A DNA stretch of 64,000 nucleotides, taken from IMG/VR virus record IMGVR_UViG_3300036826_000357, positions 21,017-85,016 of that record, one strand, 5' to 3'. Source of the stretch: a virus. Under the pieces are notes generated by a model, which saw only the letters and a list, made by a program, of their open reading frames with translations, did not search any database and was not told where the DNA came from. Below are positions 29,330 to 41,200 of the stretch, piece by piece (within the stretch, counting starts at the first letter, position 1; every line of letters begins with the position of its first letter). The translations under genes and the position numbers were made by a program.

Positions 29330-32300
29330 CTACGTCACCAGTACCGGGTACGGTCCAAAGGTTCCAATTAGCCGATCTTGAATGTCGTACATGCGGAATG
29401 TGTAGTAGTACGGATTCGGGTCAGTCGCCGGAACCACATCCACCATTGTAAGCAGCGGCAGCGTGTAATCGGAGGGCGTAGTCTCGGCCAGTAATGCCGG
29501 CGTACTCGTGGCTGGTCCCTGCCGCCATATCCGCATCGTTCTGAAGTACCGTGGCAACGGCTCGCGTTGCGTAATCGTCACCTTCATCTGGGTAATCATC
29601 GCAGCGCCGATGGCATCCTGCGTTTTCGGCACCACACCCCAGAACATGTTGCCGACATCATTCACCTGCCACGGACGATTGATGTACGGATTCTGCGGAT
29701 AGCTCCAGATGAGGTTGGAATATGTCGCCCCAACTAAGAAAGAGGTTGCATCGATTCCTGAACCTCCACCGACAAGACTGCCGTACTGCGCGGCATATCG
29801 CTCCGTTCCGGAGCCCGCATTAACCCGCATCCGTGTCAGGAAATCGACATTGGAAATCTCCGCTCCTGAAGCGAGCCCTGCACCAGCAAATCGCATCTTC
29901 ACAGCCGCATTCGCATCACCCGCGATGTACGTTGCATCAGCATCGGGCGGATCTTCATCGATACACTCAGGATTCGTGGCTGGTGGCGGAGGCGTACCAC
30001 CCGGAATGAACCCATGGTTAAAGACTGGATTCGGTGGCGGATCGATTTCCTGTACCGGATACCAATTCGTGACACGGCCAGGAATTATCGTCACTGTGAC
30101 AGTCAGACCATCCACCCGACTTGTCGCTGCCATATTCCCGAATGCCGTTGCTGGCCCCGGAGGCGCGGACGGATCCGCCGGCAGTGGCAACGGATCGTAC
30201 ACATAATCCGCTGCCGTGTAGGGTGTGACCGTGACCTGATTCGCCGCCGACACTCGATTCGACCGCCGGACCCGGGCATCGAATGCCGTCCCAGACCGGA
30301 GTGTTACCTCGATCACTCTCCCCGGGACGATATTCCTTGCCTCGTGTCCCAGCGCTAACTCGATGGTTGCATCATCAGTCTTCCGGCGCTTCGCCCGATA
30401 GCTCCGAATGATATCCGCTGTGACGGGATCGTAGACTAACTGTGTCTGTACTTCCTCGATCTGCTGTCCGACTCCATTGACATCCCCATCGGCAGAACTG
30501 AGCAGGAAGTTGATGACGCGTCCTGTCTCATCCCGCACAGGTTGAAATCTGACCCGTGTCTTGCCGATCGTCTCAGCCAACGATGCGCGAGCTATCCCAC
30601 CGACCTGCGCGATATTCCGCCACGGATCACCAATGGAGAAGGCAGCGTCTGCAATGGAAACTGCCTGGTCGACAGCAGCCGTGACCAGTCCCGCCGATGT
30701 CAACGAATAGCGCAACCCGCGAAATGTACGGAAGTTGTCCATGACTCCATCGGAGCCATCGATGGTTGCAGCATCGGTAAATGCTCCGTCACAGCGGAGC
30801 CCGTGATTTTCAATGCCGGCCGCATCATCTTCTGCGGTATCCCAACTCGTCGGATCGAGTGCCATCCCGGATACGTCGAGTGCTTCCCGCAGACACGTCA
30901 CGAAATTCCGCCGTCCGAGATAGTGTGCACGGCGGTAATACGCGAGGCCGCGTGCCCCACTACTGAATCGGACTGGCCCAAGATCACCTTGCGCACCCGC
31001 CCCGATGGTCGAACTACCACCAAGAATCATCGGATCGGTCGCTTCTGGATCGATCGAGTCTCGCCCGTACTTCACATATCCCCGCCCCGATCGAGGCGTA
31101 GACTGAATCAAGACGCCATTGATGTAGAGGTCGACAGTCGTTGCACCGACATCGACCCCAATGTGCATCCACGTATTCAAGGTAACGTTGGCAGTTTGGA
31201 GTGTAAGTGTCAGTGGACTTGCCCACGTCGCTGGATTTGTCGTGATATCGATGGTGAATTTGATCTTGTTCAGATCGTGGAATAACTGCCAGCCATCCCG
31301 GGGTCCATCGACAATCGCCCCGGTCTCATCCGTCCGCAGCAGGAACCAGACTTCGAGCGAGAACTGATGCAGCGCATACGCATCCCGCGCTGCTACCGAC
31401 TCTGCCATCATCGCTCGCAACGCATTGCAGCGGATGGCTCCATTCCCGTACCGAGATATGCCTGCTACCAGATGACTGGTATTCGCCGTATTCCCAGCCA
31501 TCGCGATGGCATGATGACCGCCGATGTCATCGTAGAGCCCGCGTTGCCAGTCCCATTCACTGACTACCCGCGCATCCACATCCGCCATGAGCCGCTGCCC
31601 ATCGACTACCAACGAACTGACTCCGGCATCCTGCCCGCGAGGATCACGTCCCAGCCGAATAGCCGTCTGATATCTGCCCCCCTGCAAATACGTTCGCTTG
31701 ATGACCTGATAATCCCCTGCTCCGAGTGGTAATCCACCTTGCCGAACTGCCTGCACATGCAGGTTCCCATGTAACACCACAAAGTCGTACAGATCGGCGA
31801 TATTCGACGGTAACCCGCCGAAGATGATTAACTGCCCACTCCCATCGGTCGAAATGGTAATCGGCGCATTCGTGAATGCTTCAGACTCCTTCGCTGCCAA
31901 CTGAAACGTATCGTCATCCAGCACAATCACCCAATAATCCTTGTCAACCACCAATCCTGTGGGCAGCGTCCCATTCACTGCCATCACATGGTACGGTCCA
32001 TTCCCGGTTTGGAAGCCATGTGCGCGCGAACTGAACGAGTCATTCGTGGCCAGGCCGGTGAATCCAATCCGGATTTCCTTGTTCTCGTCGTTCCGCGCCC
32101 GCGCGTATCTGCCCGGGAGTCCCCGATTCACGCCCCACCCATGCGGTACGACGGAGCCGAGACCACCACTCGGCGATCCGTCAGCCGGCGCATACGGATG
32201 CTCCAGCGAATTAATCACGTAGGCAGGGAATACCTCGTTGACTTTGGCAGGATCGAGTGCCGCACAGAGTAACTGAATGGTCTGATCGTCATGTGCCACA

Positions 32301-32776
32301 GCCGCAATGCGGCCCACGGCGATGTTCAGTACCGTCGTATCCGTCAGCACATCGTAGGAATGCACGTTGACCAACCAGCCCCGGACTTCCGTCGATCCGA
32401 TCCAGTTCGTGATGTCCGGCGTGGCAGTCTCGATTGCCCGTAGCCGCAGCCGCACCGTGAACTGCTGCTGCTGAAGATTCCCACCGAAGGAATCCGGCTC
32501 CTCAAGCGTAATGGAAATCGACTCGACTACACGTTTCTCGAAGAGTGCCGGCCCGAATGCCGTGGGATATACGTCCCGCGATGCAAACCGCAGTGGCGGT
32601 AAGGACAAATCCACCGGGAGATTGAGTGTGGTCGAATCCTGGTAGTGAATCTCAACGAGAAAACAGAGACTCGGAGCCGTCAGTAACGGATTCGCTGCGA
32701 CGGGAAGTAATCCACCACCGTCCGCAATACCCCAATCGAATTCTCCCCAGCCCGGACCCTCACCCCATCCAGCCAT
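29330..32776 (-). CDS. Tail hub/tip protein with LamG-like domain
   Basis: 1148 aa from ATG 32776. Order: N-terminal hub region (1-180); the AHGFQTGNGPY module (residues ~250-320, also found in two head-region proteins); a LamG-like jelly roll (residues ~460-600, with HQFSLEVWFLLRTDETG, NTWMHIGVDVGATTVDLYIN); a region typical of baseplate/tail-associated receptor proteins (~620-900); and a Pro-rich, Ser/Thr-rich C-terminus. The modular build and position downstream of the tape measure indicate a tail tip or host-specificity protein. Confidence 0.7.
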   Translation of the reverse strand: MAGWGEGPGWGEFDWGIADGGGLLPVAANPLLTAPSLCFLVEIHYQDSTTLNLPVDLSLPPLRFASRDVYPTAFGPALFEKRVVESISITLEEPDSFGGNLQQQQFTVRLRLRAIETATPDITNWIGSTEVRGWLVNVHSYDVLTDTTVLNIAVGRIAAVAHDDQTIQLLCAALDPAKVNEVFPAYVINSLEHPYAPADGSPSGGLGSVVPHGWGVNRGLPGRYARARNDENKEIRIGFTGLATNDSFSSRAHGFQTGNGPYHVMAVNGTLPTGLVVDKDYWVIVLDDDTFQLAAKESEAFTNAPITISTDGSGQLIIFGGLPSNIADLYDFVVLHGNLHVQAVRQGGLPLGAGDYQVIKRTYLQGGRYQTAIRLGRDPRGQDAGVSSLVVDGQRLMADVDARVVSEWDWQRGLYDDIGGHHAIAMAGNTANTSHLVAGISRYGNGAIRCNALRAMMAESVAARDAYALHQFSLEVWFLLRTDETGAIVDGPRDGWQLFHDLNKIKFTIDITTNPATWASPLTLTLQTANVTLNTWMHIGVDVGATTVDLYINGVLIQSTPRSGRGYVKYGRDSIDPEATDPMILGGSSTIGAGAQGDLGPVRFSSGARGLAYYRRAHYLGRRNFVTCLREALDVSGMALDPTSWDTAEDDAAGIENHGLRCDGAFTDAATIDGSDGVMDNFRTFRGLRYSLTSAGLVTAAVDQAVSIADAAFSIGDPWRNIAQVGGIARASLAETIGKTRVRFQPVRDETGRVINFLLSSADGDVNGVGQQIEEVQTQLVYDPVTADIIRSYRAKRRKTDDATIELALGHEARNIVPGRVIEVTLRSGTAFDARVRRSNRVSAANQVTVTPYTAADYVYDPLPLPADPSAPPGPATAFGNMAATSRVDGLTVTVTIIPGRVTNWYPVQEIDPPPNPVFNHGFIPGGTPPPPATNPECIDEDPPDADATYIAGDANAAVKMRFAGAGLASGAEISNVDFLTRMRVNAGSGTERYAAQYGSLVGGGSGIDATSFLVGATYSNLIWSYPQNPYINRPWQVNDVGNMFWGVVPKTQDAIGAAMITQMKVTITQREPLPRYFRTMRIWRQGPATSTPALLAETTPSDYTLPLLTMVDVVPATDPNPYYYTFRMYDIQDRLIGTFGPYPVLVT

Positions 32777-32779
32777 AGA

Positions 32780-33106
32780 TCACGGATTCTTCGGTGGGCA
32801 TTGCGATAGCAGGATTTTACACGATCCCAGATCGATCTGCGGATCACGCGGACGTAACTTCTTCCGTTTCTCGGTAAGCTCATTCAGCTTTGTGTTACAG
32901 GGGTCGAGGAGCGTACAGGGTCCGGGACGCCCGGCACACATCTGAAGCGCCGCTTGGACACACTCGTCAACACGAATCTGCTCCAGAAGGATCTGCTCCT
33001 CCAATTCCAGACCCCAGACCTGCGCACCACAGACATCGTAGACACGCTGGCACACACCCTCATTAAACGTCGCGGCCAGGAGAATCCCTGCGAGAATCAT
33101 CATCAC
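32780..33106 (-). CDS. Secreted Cys-rich protein, 108 aa
   Basis: Starts near 33106 (MMMILAGILLAATFNEGVCQ), a Sec-type signal peptide. The mature chain has eight Cys and an alpha-helical, heptad-like core (EEQILLEQIRVDECVQAALQ), implying disulfide-stabilised helices. Located between two tail-fibre genes; exported accessory of the virion or host surface. Confidence 0.65.
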   Translation of the reverse strand: MMMILAGILLAATFNEGVCQRVYDVCGAQVWGLELEEQILLEQIRVDECVQAALQMCAGRPGPCTLLDPCNTKLNELTEKRKKLRPRDPQIDLGSCKILLSQCPPKNP

Positions 33107-36100
33107 ATCACCGTGTCAAAGCTAACATAGAGAGCACACGAAGCAGCAGTAGCAGCCAACGATGTACCGACCACGGAGACCTGTTTCATGGTAAAGCGAT
33201 CCCCAAGTGCAAATGCAATCGGTGCACTCGCTGAACCCGCTGCTGGTGTACACTGCTGAACACCCGCAGTCATCTGACAGAGCATGGTTGTATCAGAACT
33301 GCCACCTGCACTGCCTCCAGTACCCTTCCGCACAGTAAACGTGCGCGTGGACGTACCACCGGGAGTATCACTCGCGGTGCAGGTCATCTTCCAAATAGTT
33401 CCTGCTCCAACAATCACACTCCGGAAGTTGTTCTCCGTCGCATTGTTGTCGTTTCCCCACAACGAGCTAAACAACGTCTGCGCCGTGGTCAGCAGAATCG
33501 GGAAGTCAGTCCGCGCGATCGAGCCATTCCGCAACGAGATCGATCCGAACGATCCCTGGTAGTTGGCAATCGAGCCCACAGATGCTGGTGTCGGCCACCG
33601 ATAAAAGCCATTGTCTGCGACATCAACGTTAACGACATTCGCTGTACCCGCAGTCGGGAACTTGATTGCCGTTGAATTCGTGCTGTTCGATCCATCGAAA
33701 ATATTGCTGACGATCTGGCTGCCAGTAATCACCATATTGCCAAGAGATTGTGGCCCAACCATGTCAACTCCAATGATACTGTCTACAGTACCACCAGGAA
33801 ACACGGTATTCAGCGCAATATTCAGATTCGTGTGCGGGCTGGTAGCGCCGTAGTCAGACAAGCGGAAAAACGCAGTCGGCGTCCGAGCCAAGCAGCTACC
33901 AGCAGTACAGCAATATTTGCCCGCCTCAGATCCAGTCTGACAACAGGTGATAGCACCACCAGGGCAACCACCTAATGTGCCGGTACTACACGTCGCACCA
34001 CCATTACACGTAGACGTGGCCGTCTCACATAATTGTCCCGCCGGGGTCGTACCACACTGCTTCACAGGCTGCTGCGACGGCATGAACACCACATTCTTTG
34101 CGTACGTGTTATGCGTCGTCCCACAACCACCACCAGTACATCCCGCATGACCAATCCACGCGAATGCCGGCTCTGGTACACACTTGAAGGTCACCGAGCA
34201 GGTACCACAATCCGCGTCGCTATTGCACTGATTCCCACGGTTTGGAACAGCGCAGGATGGATCACATGTCGTCGTCGGCCGCACGGAATTACTTGAGTTA
34301 CAATAGTTCCCATCTACGAAGACACCTGCACCACCGAGATTGAAGCAGGCTCCTGCCTGCGACACAATACGATTCGCAACGTACTGTGTATTATTCAATG
34401 ATCCACTCGGCGCGTTTTCAGCCGTGATGCCACGCCACCCACCTTGAATATGATTCAGCCCAACACGATTCTGCGATCCCGCTGAGCCCAGCTTTATACC
34501 GATCCCATGAGCAGCCGGTAATTGAGTCCCCTGCGAAAACCCTATCCTATTATTGGAAATCAACGCATTCGCCGTATCATGATTGCTGATTCCGATCTGG
34601 TTACCAATCACACCATTATCCTTGATCGTGTTATCAGCGATGAGAACATCAGTTCCGGTGCTCTCGATGCCTATTCCATTCCCACCAAGCTCTTTGATCG
34701 TGTTACTGACAATGTGCGAATTCACGGCGGTCGAATCGATCCCCTTCGCATAAGACTGCAAGCTATTACTCCCCAGCTTATTGGCAATCACTCCTGCATC
34801 GTCACCAGTCAGCGAAATCCCCGTGCATCCAGTCCCAAGATTCAGCGCCTGCGATTTAGCGACCTGTCCGTATGTACTGATAACGAAGCCACAGGCAGCC
34901 GTCCCAGGCCCATTGAGAGATGGAGGCCACACCGTCGACTCATCAATACGTGTCTGCGCAGCAGCATTGAATGAGAACGACTTCCCACGAGCGTACGTAC
35001 GAATCAGCTGAGAGTCAGACCCGACCTTCATACCGTAAAACACATTCGTGGTCGGCTGCGTGTTGTTCTTGTTGGCTGCTGCGAACGCATTGTTCGCAGC
35101 ACCGTAACAGCACGTTCCACCATTCAACCCTGCCGACAGACACCGAGAATCTGTCGGTGTCGCGAATGGTGACGTACAGTCCGTCAGTTCCCGCGCTGCA
35201 TTCACATTGACTAGTGTCGACTGATTTCCCACACTAAGTGAGAAGCCCGAAGAACTGTTCGGCGTGACGAAATGATCGTAGATGCTGACATTCGTCAGCT
35301 TCGCATTCGTGGTTGATGTCAAATCCAGCGGGATGATATTCCCCGGTCCCGATGGCGAGAGCGGAGCACCAGTACACGATCCACCACCCGTCGTGCAATT
35401 CATCTTCGACAGATCGCAGGTACCCGATATACAGTCACCATTCACATCACATCGTGCTCCTGGCAATGTCGACCCCGTAGAACATTCCTGCCGGCACGGC
35501 TTCCCAGGATTCGAGCCACCCACACAGCGCTGGAACGGATCGGCCTGAGCCGCCCAGATCGAGCAGTTCTCAATGAAAATGTCGCTCGATGCTCCTCCAC
35601 TATCCTTCAGCATCGTGTAGGTCTGTCCCGCAGTCGGTGCGAAACACGTTGTTGCCGTACACGCAGCACCTGCTCCTGCTCCGAAACTGCTCACACACGT
35701 TCCAGAGCCAGGGCAATCTGCGTTCGTATTACATGTCGCACCACCGAACGGAGCGAAGGCACTCGCACTCGCCCCGAATGTACCCGTCGAACAATACTGC
35801 TGCTGCGCGAAGAAGCCGGCACTCTGATCTGCACACACAATGTGCACGTTGTTCGGGATGAGAATGGACGCTGCTCCTGCACCAGGAGACTTCAACCCAA
35901 GCTTGCAGCCACCCGGTATGTAGATAGTCGCTCCAGTCGACCCCAGCGCGTTCAGGGCTGCCTGCACTCCAGCCGTGGAATCTGTCAGGCCGGAACAATC
36001 AACTCCAGGCGTTGCCGTGATACTGGTCGTAGAAATGGTATCCCACTGCAATACATCGCCGGTATGCCAGACAAGTACATCACCATTGATCGGGACATCG

Positions 36101-37344
36101 GATGGCAACTGATACGTCCGATTGGCTGTGAGACTGGCAGTCGCCGGAGCCTTCAACCCGACAAAGTTCGAGTTATCGGTATCCCGCCAGCGAAACTCCC
36201 CACCACCCTGAACAGTCGGTGTGGAGCCACTTGAAAAGGTCACTCCACCACTGCCACCAACAGCAATAGCATCCGTCGTCCCAGTGCTATCACGGATGAC
36301 CACGTTGTCCCCGACGAGAAACCGAGCAATACCACCCTCATCATGGATCGAACAGGTCGAACTGACACTGCCATCACCATTGCACCGGAACCGCGTTGCG
36401 CCGTCGTTATCACGGATAACGGTATCGCCACTGTTGTTCACTGAAAACCGCGTTGCAGCTCCTCCATTAGTAATCACGCGGAACTGTCCAGTACCGGGTG
36501 CTAACTGAACGTCGAAGAGACCGTTGGTAGCAGAATTAATGCGGATCGACGCCAAGGCGAAATTCAATCCCGTGCTCTGCGAGACGGTAAATTCATCGTT
36601 GTTGTTCGTATCGTTGCCAACTGACCATACGTTGTCACCGGCAAAACGAATCTCTGCATTCACCGTTGCCGGCGTTGCCGATGTCACTATCAGCGGATTG
36701 GAGACTCCACCACCAGTTCCACACGGCTGCCAGGCAAACGTCGTCCCGGTCGCCTCATACGTTAGACAGTAGCCATCGACCTGTCCCGCCGACTTGATCG
36801 CATTCGGCGTCACGAGGTCGTTGGCCAGACTGCATGTACCGCCGATCACACCCAGATCGGAAATCGTGCACGTCGCATTGTCGATAACGTTCCCCGTCGT
36901 CCCGTTGAACCTCGCAATCTGATTGTCAACATACGTCCCCGCTAGACTCTGCACATCAGCAGCAGAATTCCCGAAACAGCCAACTGTCGTCCAAACCTGG
37001 CTGTCATTGATGTACGTCAAACACGTTGTTCCCGGCGTTCCCGTCCCTGCCGTGCACGCAGTCGTCGTGCAGTCAGTGACAATGTAGACCTTCGACAGCG
37101 TCACACTCGATGCAGTCGGCCGGTTCACAAACAGACCTGCTTGGAACCGACGCGACTCGTCCTGATTCGCCCAGTTCCAGTAATACTGCGGATACGATGC
37201 TGCCGGTACGCCAACACCGACCTTCGGAATGCGTAGAATGTCGGTAAACGACACCGTGCCAGGACTGGGATCCGGGTCCGCTCGCGCGTACCCAACCACC
37301 AGCACCATCACCAGCAGGATAAGCCCCCTAAATCGGGTCCACAT
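33103..37344 (-). CDS. Large beta-helix protein with signal peptide (tail spike/fibre candidate)
   Basis: 1413 aa from ATG 37344 (starts at 37356 and 37377 are possible). Residues 1-26 (MWTRFRGLILLVMVLVVGYA) look like a signal peptide. A middle region (~residues 450-750) is Cys-rich with C-N-T-N-A-D-C and C-D-V-N-G-D-C motifs, and residues ~800-1100 show a parallel beta-helix pattern (VISNNRIGFS-type, ALISNNRIG). The beta-helix suits carbohydrate binding or cleavage. The Sec signal and cysteine content are unusual for a phage fibre and suggest host-derived origin or export. Confidence 0.65.
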   Translation of the reverse strand: MWTRFRGLILLVMVLVVGYARADPDPSPGTVSFTDILRIPKVGVGVPAASYPQYYWNWANQDESRRFQAGLFVNRPTASSVTLSKVYIVTDCTTTACTAGTGTPGTTCLTYINDSQVWTTVGCFGNSAADVQSLAGTYVDNQIARFNGTTGNVIDNATCTISDLGVIGGTCSLANDLVTPNAIKSAGQVDGYCLTYEATGTTFAWQPCGTGGGVSNPLIVTSATPATVNAEIRFAGDNVWSVGNDTNNNDEFTVSQSTGLNFALASIRINSATNGLFDVQLAPGTGQFRVITNGGAATRFSVNNSGDTVIRDNDGATRFRCNGDGSVSSTCSIHDEGGIARFLVGDNVVIRDSTGTTDAIAVGGSGGVTFSSGSTPTVQGGGEFRWRDTDNSNFVGLKAPATASLTANRTYQLPSDVPINGDVLVWHTGDVLQWDTISTTSITATPGVDCSGLTDSTAGVQAALNALGSTGATIYIPGGCKLGLKSPGAGAASILIPNNVHIVCADQSAGFFAQQQYCSTGTFGASASAFAPFGGATCNTNADCPGSGTCVSSFGAGAGAACTATTCFAPTAGQTYTMLKDSGGASSDIFIENCSIWAAQADPFQRCVGGSNPGKPCRQECSTGSTLPGARCDVNGDCISGTCDLSKMNCTTGGGSCTGAPLSPSGPGNIIPLDLTSTTNAKLTNVSIYDHFVTPNSSSGFSLSVGNQSTLVNVNAARELTDCTSPFATPTDSRCLSAGLNGGTCCYGAANNAFAAANKNNTQPTTNVFYGMKVGSDSQLIRTYARGKSFSFNAAAQTRIDESTVWPPSLNGPGTAACGFVISTYGQVAKSQALNLGTGCTGISLTGDDAGVIANKLGSNSLQSYAKGIDSTAVNSHIVSNTIKELGGNGIGIESTGTDVLIADNTIKDNGVIGNQIGISNHDTANALISNNRIGFSQGTQLPAAHGIGIKLGSAGSQNRVGLNHIQGGWRGITAENAPSGSLNNTQYVANRIVSQAGACFNLGGAGVFVDGNYCNSSNSVRPTTTCDPSCAVPNRGNQCNSDADCGTCSVTFKCVPEPAFAWIGHAGCTGGGCGTTHNTYAKNVVFMPSQQPVKQCGTTPAGQLCETATSTCNGGATCSTGTLGGCPGGAITCCQTGSEAGKYCCTAGSCLARTPTAFFRLSDYGATSPHTNLNIALNTVFPGGTVDSIIGVDMVGPQSLGNMVITGSQIVSNIFDGSNSTNSTAIKFPTAGTANVVNVDVADNGFYRWPTPASVGSIANYQGSFGSISLRNGSIARTDFPILLTTAQTLFSSLWGNDNNATENNFRSVIVGAGTIWKMTCTASDTPGGTSTRTFTVRKGTGGSAGGSSDTTMLCQMTAGVQQCTPAAGSASAPIAFALGDRFTMKQVSVVGTSLAATAASCALYVSFDTVM

Positions 37345-38278
37345 AACCCCTCGCATACAATGCCACAGTGTTTCCACCGCCCGTCCCGTTCCACTGCGCC
37401 CGAAATATCTGTGTTGAATCCACTTCTATATCGATTACATACGACACCAATATGGGCGAGTTTGTGTGGATCATCCCCCAGGTACCAGTACCAGCCGTTC
37501 CATTCAGTACGTTACACTGCTGGCCAGCATTCGCATTCGCAATCGGCACCACAAAAATCGTGGCTATGCGCGATGTCGGCGGAATGTACTTCTTGACGTC
37601 GACATTTTGCACCGTCGAGACAGTATTCGTTACATTAACGCTGTAGCTTGAATTCGCATCTGTACCGTCCATTCGATAATACACATGGTCATCTTCCTGA
37701 ATGAACTGAAGGAAGTTGCTCGACGCATTGTTCCGAACGGCTCCAACTCGGACCCATTTCGTGTACCCCGTCACTGTCGCATGCGTGAGTACCAACCCCG
37801 CCCGTGTGTTCTGCTTCGAGAGTAGGAAGCCGATGTTCCCGGCCGCATTCACACCGACCCAGACATAGTACCAAAAATTGGCATCCTCTGGATCGGCACC
37901 GAGATTATCAAACCCATTCAATCCATTGACCGTAATATCAACTGATCCACTAACAGCCTGTACGATCGTACCTTCGATCCCGAGTAGGTCTGCCGTAATG
38001 TCGAGCTTACTGTTCGGCGCAGCATTGTTATTGACAATCCGCAGTGCCCGGCGTCCCACACGAGAATTCAGTATCAACGCACTCTGTGCCGCCTGAATCC
38101 GTGCACCGACATCGGCATACACAGTTCCATCCACCGACGAAATGTGCGGATTCGCCCCCAACGTGGCGAGTGCTGCGAACAACTCCTCGACAACCTGTAG
38201 CCAATCTGCCGGCGTCACCTGCGCATCCTTCAATGCCGCAGAAGCAGTCGGAACAATCGGTGGATATTGCGCCGCCAC
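37328..38278 (-). CDS. Minor tail protein, 316 aa
   Basis: ATG 38278, right after the tape measure gene stop. Helical start (ALKDAQVTPADWLQVVEELF) then beta-rich (GSVDITVNGLNGFDNLG; YTKWVRVGAVRNNASS). Distal tail or fibre-attachment role is inferred from position; no clear domain. Confidence 0.6.
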   Translation of the reverse strand: MAAQYPPIVPTASAALKDAQVTPADWLQVVEELFAALATLGANPHISSVDGTVYADVGARIQAAQSALILNSRVGRRALRIVNNNAAPNSKLDITADLLGIEGTIVQAVSGSVDITVNGLNGFDNLGADPEDANFWYYVWVGVNAAGNIGFLLSKQNTRAGLVLTHATVTGYTKWVRVGAVRNNASSNFLQFIQEDDHVYYRMDGTDANSSYSVNVTNTVSTVQNVDVKKYIPPTSRIATIFVVPIANANAGQQCNVLNGTAGTGTWGMIHTNSPILVSYVIDIEVDSTQIFRAQWNGTGGGNTVALYARGYVDPI

Positions 38279-41200
38279 TTACCCCCTCCCCCCCGCGCGC
38301 CGCGTGATTCCCGGCAACGCCTGCTTCACCTGTGCACTGAACCCACTACTCGCCGACCGACCATACAGCTTCGCCTCTGCCATCGACTTCGGCTGCGGCA
38401 TGACAATCGTCGGCTGGAAAATAAACGTGGGCTCATGCGCTCCCCCATTACGCGGTACCGGCCGATCCAATCCCAACAATCGCCGACCCCGTGGACTCTC
38501 TAGCGGAATGATAACTTCAGGCTTGTTCCCCTCTCCTGCACGAATGATCGAATCCCGCAGAATAATCCCACCTTCCGCCGCTGCTGCCGTCGTCCGATGC
38601 CGTTTTCCCGGCCTCGGCGGGATGTTCAGACTCTTCGAGAAACCCTCCAGGTAATCCTCGATCGACTGCAACGTCTCCAACTGCGCCTGTGCCAAGAAGG
38701 CTTGTAACGAGGACGGATCGTTAATCAGCGCATCGATATCGGTTCCCGGCGGAACGATTGCCTTCAACTGCTCGCGAAGATTGCCGATTTGCGCCTGCAT
38801 CAACGGCACCGCCTTATCAGACCAAATCTTCAACTGTGCGGCCAATTTCTGGTTCACTTCATCGATCTTTTCGGCTTGCGCTTTGGCAATCGCCCGGTCG
38901 GCATCATCAAGTGGCTTCCGCTTGTCATCGATAATCTGCTGCGCATCAGCCAAATCACGGAGCCGCTTCGTATGCCCCTCGATCTTCTCGTTGTCTTCCT
39001 TGATCTTCTTCTGATAGCCCTTGATTTCCTCCTGAATTCCCTTGGCTTCCTCATCGATGCTCTTAATATCGGCAAGTATTTTCGTGCGCTCGTCCTCTGC
39101 TGCCTGCGCCGTTTCGAGCACCCCTTCGATGGCTGCAAGCGATTGCTGCCGGAGCCGGGTCAAATCCCGGGAGCCTACGGAGTAGAGTTTCTGGCCTTGC
39201 TCGACTGCCAATCCAGCCAGCCGCTGCACTTCCGCCCCAGCAGTTGCTTTCTTTTGCAGATCGGTCTCGCCCTGGAACTGCGCGACGGCTTCCCCGAGCT
39301 TCTGCCGGGTCTGTGCCAGTTCCGCGAAGCCGCCTCCCTTGATTGTGCCGGTGAGCGACTCCTTCATCTGCTTCAGACCATCAGTCAGGTCTGCCAGCGG
39401 ACTAATGTCACTCAGCCGATCCTGTAGCTTCGATCGCCGATCAGCTAGCTCATCGAGCTTATCCTGCCGTGTCTCGATTTCCTTCTGATTCTTATCGATA
39501 TCATCCTGTAGATCGCGAATGGCACGCTGCTCAATCCGAGATTCCCGCTCGATAGCTTCGGTATACGCATCCAACACATCCCGTTGCCGCTGAATGGCAT
39601 CGTGATATGCCTGCGCCTGCTCATTGATGTCCTGAATCGTTGCCTGCGCCTGTGCCTGCAACAACTGCAATTGCCGATTCACCAACTCCAACTGCGCGCC
39701 GGCACTCGATCCAGCCGTGACCAGATCGTTGTATTTCTTCTCGTTGTCGTCCAAGAACGACTGGTATTTCTGCCCGGTATCCGTCGCACCAGTCAGTCCA
39801 TCAATCGTCTCGAACATCTGAATCTGGAAGTCTTGGAGCCCGCGCTCTGCCTGCCGAATCTGATCCACCAGATCACTGACGGTCTTCGCCCATGCTTCCG
39901 TGGCCTGCTTGAGCGCCTCCATCTGGTCTTTCGCTTCATCAAGTGCCTCCTGCTTCCTCTTCGTCTTCTTCAGCTTTGGCACTTCCTCCTGAAGCTGATC
40001 CAGCCGCTTGCGAGCACGCGCCGCGTCTTCCGTGGCCTGCTTCGCCTGCACAACTGATGTCGTCCCGGTCAATTGACCGACAATCATTTCCCGCGTCCGC
40101 ACGACATCGCGCTCCTGATCGAGCAGTGTCGTGGCCAATGCCGTTCGCCGCTCCCGCCGTGCCCGCGCCTTCTTCCCGCCACCACGCTTCGTCTGGACTC
40201 GATCCACGTAGTCTTCGAGATTCGTCAAGAAGTCTGCGGGAAGCTCCGTAACGTCAAGCCCACGCGCTTCCACCAGCGTCTTCACCGTCATGGCTTTCCG
40301 GACTTCTTTCGATATCTCCTTCACGGTAATATTCGGGTCGTTTTTCCGTAGCTGATCCACCAATGCGGCGACAGCCTTCGGATCACCCGTTGCCTTCCCA
40401 AAAGCGGCCACAATTTTGAGTACCCGATCACCGAGTCGATTCGCCTCCTTCGTGGTAAACTCGGCACCATCCTCGATCGCCTGGAGCACCGCATCGCGGG
40501 TCTGCTTGCGAACTTCGGGCATATTCACGCCGCCCCGTTTGTTCACATTCGCAGCAAAGATGGCTCCCAGATCCACGCCGGCAATATCGAATGCTGCCCC
40601 GAACTGTTGATACCCTATACGTCGCTTGGCGAGCACTGCTTCCGGCCGGTCTTTATCGCCCTTCCCCTTCATCTTGGCGACGGCAGCCTCGTAGGCATTC
40701 GCCTGGTTCAGCACGTTATAGATGGTACCGAACTGCAACCTCGTGAGATTCCGAATCGCTTTATTAACCGCTTCCTGATCTGCTCCACGGCGCGCGAGGA
40801 CATTGAAAATCATGTTCTCGAAATTGCCCGCTAAATCCGGTCTGCGGAGTGCCACCGGCCCCATCGATGCAACTGTCGCACGCCCGAACAGCCCAATGGC
40901 TCCCCCACCCGCCATATCGACCCGTGCCTTCGCTTCCCGGCCGGTGATGTATTGCCCCTTATCCACCCCCGTCTTAATCCGTACCCGAGTCGGCACGCCT
41001 GCGCCTTTGTAATCGCCCATGGATGGCGTGACATTGGCACCCATAATGGTGCTGAGCCGTTCAGCGAACTGCTCCTTCAATAGTTCCCGAATATCCGGCT
41101 TCGGTGCAGTCGCACTGATGATCGCGCCAATAATCGCCAGCACCGCCGCGATGACCCAGCCAATAACCGGCACAATCCAAATCGCCGCCGCGACCGCGAA

